NCBI RefSeq assembly: GCF_027913215.1
Contig: NZ_CP115784.1
Span: forward strand, 806,001-870,000
Source: Paracoccus aerodenitrificans
Lineage (GTDB): Bacteria; Pseudomonadota; Alphaproteobacteria; Rhodobacterales; Rhodobacteraceae
Direction of reading: 5' to 3'
Length of the DNA stretch: 64,000 nt
Part shown: positions 26,418-32,937 of the stretch, in pieces
Layout: each line of letters begins with the position of its first letter
How positions within the stretch are numbered: the stretch's first letter is position 1
Notes under the pieces: generated by a model
Told to the model about the DNA's origin: nothing
The model's input: only the letters and a program-made list of their open reading frames with translations
Database searches by the model: none
Translations under genes and position numbers: made by a program

Positions 26418-28981
26418 GATCTCTTGTGACCGCCGGGCTTATCGCCCTGACATCCGCCCTTGCGCCGGCGGCACTTGCCCAGGAGCGCCCCAGCACGATC
26501 CTTGTTTTGGACGCCTCGGGGTCGATGTGGGGGCAGATCGATGGGATAAACAAAATCACCATCGCGCGCGATGTCGTCGGTGACATTGTGTCGGATTTCC
26601 CCGCCGATCAAAATCTCGGTTTCGTCACCTATGGCCATCGCGAGCGCGGGCAATGCGCGGATATCGAGACCTTGGTCGAACCCGCGCCCGGCACTGCGGC
26701 AGAGATCGCCGGCATCGTTGAAGGGTTGAACCCGAGGGGCATGACCCCGATGACCGATGCCGTCGTCACCGCGGCTCAGGCGTTGCGCCACACCGAACAG
26801 GCGGCGACGGTGATCCTGGTTTCCGATGGGATCGAGACCTGCAATCCTGATCCCTGCGCCGCCGCCCGCGCCTTGGAAGAAGCGGGCGTAGATTTTACCG
26901 CCCATGTCATTGGCTTCGATGTGCGGGGCGAAGCCGACGCCCTGTTGCAGATGCAATGCATCGCCGAGGAAACCGGCGGCCGCTTCCTGACTGCCGACAA
27001 TGCCCAGGAACTCAACGAGGCCTTGCGCGAGGTCACTGCCGCGCCTGCCTCAGGGAGTTTCACCTTCACCGCAAATCTCGGAGGCGAGGAGATCGGCGAC
27101 GAGACCGTCTGGGAGCGGCCAGCAGCGCCACTGGAGCTTCCGCTTCTGTCCGGCGAGGTGATCTGGGAGATATCGGATACTTCGTTCAACATGGTGCAGA
27201 CCGGCACCGCGAACCCCTTCACCACGGACCTTCCGTTCGGCGAGTATATCGTGACGGTCCATTCGACGGCGCAGGACGACTTCTCGCAGACCGAGGCCAG
27301 TTTGGCGTTGGACAGCGCGCGCAATGTCCACGCCATTTTCCCGCCCATCACGTCGCAACCGCCCGCCGCCCAGGTATTCGGCCCGGCACAAACCTTGGTT
27401 GGATCCGCGTTTACGGTGAGCTGGGAAGGTGAGGGACTGGCTCCGCGTGATTATGTGACAATTGTCCCCGCCGACGCCGAAGACGGAGCCTATGCGGACT
27501 ATGACCGGCTGGAGAACCGTACCGAAGGCGAGCTTCGTGCACCTGCCGAGCCCGGTCTCTACGAAGTGCGTCTGCAATTGGACGCGGGGGACCGCGTGCT
27601 CGCCCGCACCCCGGTCGAGGTGGTCGATGCCGAGGTTGCTGTCTCCGCGCCGGCTCAGGTCGTTGTCGGGTCGGCTTTCCCGGTCACCTGGCAGGGTGAG
27701 GGCCTGCACCCGCGCGACTACGTGACGATCGTTCCCGCCGGCTCGGCGGACGGAACCTATGCCGATTACGATCGCATGCAAGGTCGGAGCGAGGGCGAGC
27801 TTCGCGCGCCTGCCGAGCCCGGCCTCTACGAGGTGCGCCTGCAATTGGACGTGGGGGACCGCGTGCTCGCCCGCACCCCGGTCGAGGTGGTCGATGCCGA
27901 GGTTGCTGTCTCTGCGCCGGCTCAGGTCGTTGTCGGGTCGGCTTTCCCGGTCACCTGGCAGGGTGAGGGCCTGCACCCGCGCGACTACGTGACAATCGTT
28001 CCCGTCGGTTCGGCGGACGGTACCTATGCCGACTACGATCGCATGCAAGGTCGGAGCGAGGGCGAGCTTCGCGCGCCTGCCGAGCCTGGCCTCTACGAAG
28101 TGCGCCTGCAATTGGACGTGGGGGACCGCGTGCTCGCCCGCACCCCGGTCGAGGTGGTCGATGCCGAGGTTGCTGTCTCCGCGCCGGCTCAGGTCGTTGT
28201 CGGGTCGGCTTTCCCGGTCACCTGGCAGGGTGAGGGCCTGCACCCGCGCGACTACGTGACGATCGTTCCCGCCGGCTCGGCGGACGGAACCTATGCCGAT
28301 TACGATCGCATGCAAGGTCGGAGCGAGGGCGAGCTTCGCGCGCCTGCCGAGCCCGGCCTCTACGAGGTGCGCCTGCAATTGGACGCGGGGGATCGCGTAC
28401 TCGCCCGCACCCCGGTCGAGGTGATGGATGGTAATGTTTCGCTTGACGGACCGGACAGGGCGCGGGCCGGCGCCGAGATCACGCTATCCTGGACCGGTGC
28501 CATACATCCGCGCGATTACATAGCCATCGTTCCCGGCGGCACGCCCGACGGCGAGCAAAGTGGCTATCGCCGCATTCAGGACGGAGAGCAGGCCACGTTC
28601 ACTGCACCCGCGGAGCCTGGTGCCTATGAAATCCGCTACCATTTGGACCGCGGCGATCGGGTCATGGCCCGGCGACCGCTCGAGGTGCTGGCGGCGGACG
28701 CGCCGATAGACGAGGGTGTCGGGCTCATGGTTCCTGGTACAGCAAGGCCGGGCGACATCGTTACGGTTTCGTGGACAATCGAAGCTGGCGATGCCGACCG
28801 GCGCGTGGCGCTGGCACGAGCTGATGCGCCCGACTTTACCTGGATTACAGTCCATCGCGTGGGCGACGAAACCGAAACGGTAATCAAGCTCCCGGACGAG
28901 CCGGGACAATACGAAGTGCGGTTTCTCGACCTTCAAAGCCAGAGTGTTCTCGGACGCGCGATGATCACGCTCGGCGAATGA
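26414..28981 (+). CDS. Exported von Willebrand factor A protein with six tandem beta-sandwich repeats
   Basis: The 855-residue protein has a signal peptide (residues 1-23, LAPAALA-QE). A VWA domain at about residues 25-210 carries the complete metal-binding MIDAS motif DASGS at 33-37 and GMTPMTDAV. A linker follows, then six repeats of about 85-90 residues from residue 320 to the end. Repeat core: GSAFPVTWQGEGLHPRDYV, then PAEPGLYEVRLQL. Repeats 2-4 are nearly identical. VWA domains usually bind protein ligands through a metal ion. Location is periplasmic or extracellular. There is no membrane anchor, so the membrane protein encoded just upstream may hold it. Confidence 0.85.
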   Translation: MRSLVTAGLIALTSALAPAALAQERPSTILVLDASGSMWGQIDGINKITIARDVVGDIVSDFPADQNLGFVTYGHRERGQCADIETLVEPAPGTAAEIAGIVEGLNPRGMTPMTDAVVTAAQALRHTEQAATVILVSDGIETCNPDPCAAARALEEAGVDFTAHVIGFDVRGEADALLQMQCIAEETGGRFLTADNAQELNEALREVTAAPASGSFTFTANLGGEEIGDETVWERPAAPLELPLLSGEVIWEISDTSFNMVQTGTANPFTTDLPFGEYIVTVHSTAQDDFSQTEASLALDSARNVHAIFPPITSQPPAAQVFGPAQTLVGSAFTVSWEGEGLAPRDYVTIVPADAEDGAYADYDRLENRTEGELRAPAEPGLYEVRLQLDAGDRVLARTPVEVVDAEVAVSAPAQVVVGSAFPVTWQGEGLHPRDYVTIVPAGSADGTYADYDRMQGRSEGELRAPAEPGLYEVRLQLDVGDRVLARTPVEVVDAEVAVSAPAQVVVGSAFPVTWQGEGLHPRDYVTIVPVGSADGTYADYDRMQGRSEGELRAPAEPGLYEVRLQLDVGDRVLARTPVEVVDAEVAVSAPAQVVVGSAFPVTWQGEGLHPRDYVTIVPAGSADGTYADYDRMQGRSEGELRAPAEPGLYEVRLQLDAGDRVLARTPVEVMDGNVSLDGPDRARAGAEITLSWTGAIHPRDYIAIVPGGTPDGEQSGYRRIQDGEQATFTAPAEPGAYEIRYHLDRGDRVMARRPLEVLAADAPIDEGVGLMVPGTARPGDIVTVSWTIEAGDADRRVALARADAPDFTWITVHRVGDETETVIKLPDEPGQYEVRFLDLQSQSVLGRAMITLGE
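27629..28429 (+). repeat. Three near-identical 267-bp tandem repeats
   Basis: Three in-frame units start at 27629, 27896 and 28163, with a period of exactly 267 bp (89 codons). They differ at only a few positions (for example GCGGGG/GTGGGG at the Ala/Val codon and synonymous GACGATC/GACAATC). A diverged unit precedes them (from about 27375) and two more diverged units follow. The near identity implies recent duplication or gene conversion. Confidence 0.9.
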
Positions 28982-29019
28982 TCTACGAACACATCAAAGA
29001 ATCCGGAGAACCCAAGACC

Positions 29020-29514
29020 ATGCTCAGATCAGTTATCACTGCATTTGGCTTACTCGCCCTTGCCGTACCCGTCATGGCTGCAGAACCGGGGGGAGCGGCG
29101 TCAGGGACGATCGCAGGCGAAGAGATAGAACTGTCGGTCTGGACAGAGCAGTCCGACTTCACGTCTTCCAGTTTTTCGATCTATTTTCGAGCACCGGCAC
29201 TGAGGGAGCGCGGTCTGGGCAACTTATCCCTCGGCGCAGAGTGGATCGGCGATCTTGATGGTGACTTCTTTTCCGCAGAAATCGATATCCCAATTCTCGA
29301 TACCGATCCGTATCGCATCTACCGTGCGGACTTGGACGATGAACTCTCCCTGACAATTACGAGCGCCTCGCACCAAGGCGGTGTGCTGGCGATCGCGGGC
29401 CAGGTGCAAGGTGTTCTAACGAGTATGGACCGGATTGCACTTCGTAATCCTGATCCCGACGATACTCTCAGCGTTAGCCTGACGTTTGAAGCCGTATTGG
29501 GTGAGTTGCAGTGA
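29020..29514 (+). CDS. Exported protein of the PGG family (second copy)
   Basis: The 164-residue protein has a signal peptide (SVITAFGLLALAVPVMA-AE) followed by EPGGAASGTIAGEEIELSV. The PGG-x3-G start and the ensuing x-L-x-V strand match the products of 22764-23315 and 29511-29996. An ATG at 28978 overlaps the VWA gene stop. The ATG at 29020 is preferred because it has CGGAGAA upstream and starts the signal peptide. Cysteine-free and acidic; function unknown. Confidence 0.7.
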   Translation: MLRSVITAFGLLALAVPVMAAEPGGAASGTIAGEEIELSVWTEQSDFTSSSFSIYFRAPALRERGLGNLSLGAEWIGDLDGDFFSAEIDIPILDTDPYRIYRADLDDELSLTITSASHQGGVLAIAGQVQGVLTSMDRIALRNPDPDDTLSVSLTFEAVLGELQ

Positions 29515-29996
29515 GGACCGCGGCGCTTTCCCTAATTGCGATCTGCCTGTCCGCGCCTGTGTTGGCCGATCAACCGGGTGGGGATATGACTGGGTTCCTG
29601 GAAGAGACGCCTGTTTCATGGCGGATCGACGCCGAGCGGTCAGAATACCATTTCGAGAGCGAAGGCATTGGCTCTCTGCGGATTCTTGCCGAACCGCAGG
29701 AGGTGCCATCGGGCATCGGTTCCGTTCGGTTGATGGTGATGGTGGCCGATGGCACCACAAGTCTTCTCGAACTGCGGCTCGAGGACGAAGATGGAAATCC
29801 CGCTCTTGGACTGTCAAGCGAGGCCGGGGGACAGGCAATGCTCGAAATCGACCGCGACAAGGACGGTTCACTTCGTTTCACCGGCGTGATCGAGGCAGGC
29901 CTGATGGCCCACCCGATGTCAGGGCGAACTGCCGGCGGGCGACAAATGCTGGTTCTGGATGTGGATGGAGGCCGGATCACTGCTACCGGGCACTAG
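29511..29996 (+). CDS. Exported protein of the PGG family (third copy)
   Basis: The 161-residue protein starts at a GTG that overlaps the previous stop. It has a signal peptide (ALSLIAICLSAPVLA-DQ) and then DQPGGDMTGFLEETPVSWRI, the same N-terminal pattern as its two relatives. The body is rich in acidic and small residues. Translational coupling with the preceding copy suggests they act together. Confidence 0.7.
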   Translation: MRTAALSLIAICLSAPVLADQPGGDMTGFLEETPVSWRIDAERSEYHFESEGIGSLRILAEPQEVPSGIGSVRLMVMVADGTTSLLELRLEDEDGNPALGLSSEAGGQAMLEIDRDKDGSLRFTGVIEAGLMAHPMSGRTAGGRQMLVLDVDGGRITATGH

Positions 29997-30023
29997 CGGT
30001 TTGCAGTAGGGAGGAAAAATCCA

Positions 30024-30614
30024 ATGAGACCGGTCATCGTTTTGACAGCCATTTTGTCCTGCGCTGCCGTTCCCGGACAGGCGCAGCGCGCGGGCGACAT
30101 TTCGGACCTTTGCGGAACGTCCTCGCCGGCAACGTGGCAGGGGCTGCGGGAACACTTTGTGGGTGACTGGCGCGTTGATCACTTGTCCGGCTACGTCCAT
30201 GCCGGCAGGATGGTCATCCCCATGGAGCCTTCCCCCGAAACAGAGATCATGTCGATCTGGGTACTGGGCGAGGATCTGCTGCTCGACCATGCGGAGATGA
30301 CCGAGCCGATGGTTATCACCCTTGCCGACGAAGGCCGTTGGGTGATCGAGACCAACCATCCCGAGATCCCCGACCCGGCACTGACGCCGGACGAAGCCGT
30401 GCTGGCATGGGCCGGAGACTGCGATCAGGAGGATCTGCCCCGTCTCATCGGTCAGAGCCATGTGGCCATGGCGGGCTCGGTCATGGACATGACGCTGCGC
30501 ATGCTGCCCGTAGACATGGACACGATCTACGCCATCCTTGAGATCGAGGGTGCCGCCCAGGACCAGTATGTCGTCGCGCGGCGTGTGGTCTGGCTGAACC
30601 GGGCCGGCGAATAG
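30024..30614 (+). CDS. Exported hypothetical protein, lipocalin-like N-terminus
   Basis: The 196-residue protein has a signal peptide (VLTAILSCAAVPGQA-QR), then SDLCGTSSPATWQGLREHFV and GDWRVDHLSG. The GxW-containing first strand recalls lipocalin-type barrels and the product of 23317-23889. A strong ribosome-binding site (GGGAGGA) precedes the ATG. No family name can be given. It sits third after the VWA gene in the same operon. Confidence 0.65.
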   Translation: MRPVIVLTAILSCAAVPGQAQRAGDISDLCGTSSPATWQGLREHFVGDWRVDHLSGYVHAGRMVIPMEPSPETEIMSIWVLGEDLLLDHAEMTEPMVITLADEGRWVIETNHPEIPDPALTPDEAVLAWAGDCDQEDLPRLIGQSHVAMAGSVMDMTLRMLPVDMDTIYAILEIEGAAQDQYVVARRVVWLNRAGE

Positions 30615-30622
30615 GAGGCATT

Positions 30623-31225
30623 ATGAAACGATATCTCGCCACTCTGTTGGCTGCGTTGATCTTCCCCGCGGCAGCGGCGGCCCAATCTGAGATCGCATTG
30701 GCGGGCTGACCAGCAGAACGCGCTGTCTATACATTGGCGACCGAGGGCGACGAGTATGCCATCACGCTCGTCCCGGCTCGGACGCGCGCCGGGTTTTCCT
30801 CGGATCTCTATCTGCGGCTCACCACGCCTCAACGCGACTATTGGTTTGTATTCGACGTCGCCGCGTCGCAGGGAAATATAACGCTCAATCCGGTCGGCGA
30901 TCCCTACGCGTCCGAAGCGCGTGCAACCGGTCCGGCAAACACCATCGAGGCCTTTCGTTCCCGCTGGCCGGATGCGCCGATGGATGAACTGCCGTCACTA
31001 CTACGCTTCTATGCGTTGGATGCGGAACTGGGCTTTACCTTGGCGCAGCCGCAACAGGGGCAGCCGGCCCCACCTTGGCTGCTGATGCCGGAGTTGAACA
31101 CGGCACTTTGGTATCACTTGCCTGCATTGACCGACGATCCGAGAGCCGAACGTGACCCCATGCCGCGGGGTATCTTCCGGCTAACGGCCTGCCTCGACAC
31201 CACCCCACCCGCAGCTTTCCCGTGA
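30623..31225 (+). pseudogene. Exported hypothetical protein interrupted by one TGA
   Basis: An ATG at 30623 with AGGAGG upstream opens a clear signal peptide (RYLATLLAALIFPAAAAA-QS). After 28 codons the frame meets TGA (30707-30709), then continues open in the same frame to 31225 with normal-looking coding sequence (for example RTRAGFSSDLYLRLTTPQRD). The full product would be 200 residues. The stop could be a recent nonsense mutation (TGG to TGA) or a sequencing error. A restart at TTG 30734 would lose the signal peptide. Confidence 0.7.
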
Positions 31226-31236
31226 TACCGAAGTTG

Positions 31237-31289
31237 GCCGGGAGCGCTTTTCAGTTCCTCCCGGCTTCAGCCCCTTTGAACAAACGGGG
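31237..31289 (+). terminator. Hairpins at the end of the VWA operon
   Basis: An 8-bp perfect stem (GCCGGGAG at 31237-31244, CTCCCGGC at 31258-31265) is followed directly by a second, imperfect hairpin (CCCCTTTG to CAAACGGGG at 31268-31286) that ends in GGGGCGG. There is no long T tract, so intrinsic termination is likely but not certain. Confidence 0.4.
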
Positions 31290-31399
31290 CGGAGTGCGTA
31301 GCGCAGTGCTATAGGCTCCGGCACGAGGGTTGAGGAATACCGTCGCGTGACGGCGAGTGGAGAACTTTCAACCATAGCGCAGGGAAGGTAAACCCGACG

Positions 31400-31891
31400 A
31401 TGAAACTTTCGCGTATTTTGCTCGCAGCCTGCATGTTTGCGCCGCTCGCCGCTCATGCCGAGACCCCGAAGGACCGCACGGTTGCCGTGATCGAAGAGGC
31501 TGGTTGTGTCCTCGATGCCTCGAACGTGAACGAAGTCCTCGATGGTCTCGGACTCAGCGACGAGGAGTTCCGCGTTATCGGCGAGGAACTCGTCGCCGAA
31601 GGTTTGGCAGATGTTTCGGAAATGGGCGTGTTCCGGCTTACCTCGCCAGATTGCCCTTCCACACCCCTCAACGCACATGCCGGGACCCCGAAAGATCGCA
31701 CAGTTGCCGTGATCGAGGAAGCCGGTTGTGTGCTCGATCGCTCAAACATCAACGAGATCCTCGACGGCCTTGCGCTCAGCGATGAGGAGTTCCGCGCTAT
31801 CGGTGAAGAACTTATCGCTGACGGTCTGGCAGAAGTTTCCGAAATGGGTGCGTTCCAGCTTACCACGCCATTTTGCGTATCAGCGGAGTGA
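31400..31891 (+). CDS. Exported protein made of two tandem helical repeats
   Basis: The 163-residue protein has a signal peptide (LLAACMFAPLAAHA-ET) and two copies of a domain of about 70 residues. Both begin TPKDRTVAVIEEAGCVLD and contain LSDEEFR-x-IGEEL, and each ends with a Cys after LTxP. The pair of Cys per unit could form a disulfide in the periplasm. It stands 174 bp after the VWA operon with GGAAGG upstream, so it may have its own promoter. Function unknown. Confidence 0.7.
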   Translation: MKLSRILLAACMFAPLAAHAETPKDRTVAVIEEAGCVLDASNVNEVLDGLGLSDEEFRVIGEELVAEGLADVSEMGVFRLTSPDCPSTPLNAHAGTPKDRTVAVIEEAGCVLDRSNINEILDGLALSDEEFRAIGEELIADGLAEVSEMGAFQLTTPFCVSAE

Positions 31892-32115
31892 GGTGGGCTG
31901 GCGCACCGCGAGGGGGGATGGGCCGTCAAGGGGCTGCGCGACGAGGATATACCGCCCTTTGCCTCCTCGGAACGGGAGAATCCGTCCGTTCCGGAACTCG
32001 ATGAGCCGACGATCACGCAGAGGGCGACGCCTGCTGGCCGTGAGCCGGTCGGGGACTACGGGTATACCGGCTTGTCGCCGCGCCGCCATTCGGTGTTCTT
32101 CCTGCGGCAAGACCC
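31892..32115 (+). pseudogene. dnaE2: Remnant of error-prone DNA polymerase DnaE2 (C-terminal part)
   Basis: Right after the previous stop, one frame encodes LAHREGGWAVKGLRDEDIPP, then a SERENPSVPELDEPT region, then AGREPVGDYGYTGLSPRRHS. This is recognisable as part of the C-terminal region of DnaE2 (ImuC) polymerases, which contain WAVKGLRD and a GREVVEDYG-x-x-GL-x-x-R-x-HP stretch. There is no start, the rest of the gene is missing on both sides, and the IS66 element begins 120 bp on. It marks a deletion or rearrangement of an imuA-imuB-dnaE2 locus. Confidence 0.65.
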
Positions 32116-32234
32116 GGCTGTAACGACGGTGCGACATATCTGGTACAGGGTTTGTTTGGTGGGGAGGCCTTCCCCCTGGTCGGCACTGCGTTGCCGACAC
32201 CCCCCTTCGAGCGGGGGATCCCCCCCGCAACACC

Positions 32235-32247
32235 GTATCCGTCCGGT
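32235..32247 (+). repeat. IS66 terminal inverted repeat, left
   Basis: GTATCCGTCCGGT is exactly complementary to the right repeat at 37244-37256. Confidence 0.75.
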
Positions 32248-32259
32248 GTAGGCGCGGTC

Positions 32260-32460
32260 TCAGGCGTTTTTGGCCTGCCAGTTCCAAGGCATAAGATTGT
32301 CGATGCGATTGATTTTGTGCTCAGGCAGGCGCTGGAGGACCCATGTGAGCCATGCTTCGGGGTCGACGTTGTTCAGCTTGCAGGTTTCCACGAGCGTATA
32401 GGCGATTGCAGCCGCTTTTCCGCCGCCGATTGACCCCATGAACAGATAATTCTTTCTTCC
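32260..32460 (-). pseudogene. tnpC: IS66 transposase TnpC, C-terminal fragment
   Basis: About 66 codons encode [20 protein letters not shown] and then [20 protein letters not shown], the C-terminal region of IS66 TnpC. In intact relatives this follows CERSIRPIAVG directly, and that sequence is found at the end of the other fragment (34982-36352). The gene is therefore cut between the Val-Gly and Arg-Lys codons. Confidence 0.9.
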
Positions 32461-32778
32461 CAATGCCAGTTCCCGTTCATTCTGCCCATGTCGGCCAAGT
32501 TTATCGGGTTCATTATCAATGGCATGCCTATTTTGGCTCGGACGTGAAGGTTTTCCGCACGCTCAGTCGCGGTGATGGCCAACATGTCGGTCTCGAGCGC
32601 GATCCAGGTATAGCGATCCTTGCACCCGCCTGGATTCTGGATGCTTCTGTATGTCAGGGTTTCGATCTTGGTGAACCCGTGGTGTCCACGGAGGCGCTTT
32701 ACGATCTTCATTCGGTTCTCCGGCACCTCGGTTTCCGGCGAAGGTTCCAGGGTGACGACTCACCCATGGAGGCCCCGA

Positions 32779-32937
32779 ATGACGCATCACAGATCCCCGA
32801 CACCAACCCAGTTGCCACTGCCGTTGGCACCGGCGCCACTGCTGACGGAACCGGAATACCGGTCGATCGTGACGGCGCTGGCGCAAGTGCTCCTGACCGC
32901 AGCAAAATCGGATCCGGAAAGGCACAGCGATGAATGA
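32779..32937 (+). CDS. Small protein overlapping the recombinase start
   Basis: A 52-residue frame MTHHRSPTPTQLPLPLAPAP ends with a helix (EPEYRSIVTALAQVLLTAAK). It overlaps the recombinase start by 8 bases, which suggests translational coupling. A Pro-rich start and a single helix suggest a small accessory factor for the recombinase. The frame could also be chance. Confidence 0.45.
   Translation: MTHHRSPTPTQLPLPLAPAPLLTEPEYRSIVTALAQVLLTAAKSDPERHSDE

Noticed and set aside
27050..28378. 442-codon open frame on the minus strand opposite the VWA repeats
   Set aside because: It mirrors the repeat structure of the plus-strand gene and has no ribosome-binding site. It is a by-product of high GC content and repetition.
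27629..28429. Tandem repeats considered as a CRISPR array
   Set aside because: Units are 267 bp, in frame and translated; there are no spacers between short repeats and no cas genes.
30707..30709. In-frame TGA considered as a selenocysteine codon
   Set aside because: No SECIS-like element or selenoprotein family is evident, and the position follows a signal peptide in an unknown protein. A nonsense mutation is simpler.
32373..32726. 117-codon minus-strand frame across the left junction of the inserted element
   Set aside because: It crosses the tnpC/element border, so it cannot be an old gene, and it has no recognisable features.
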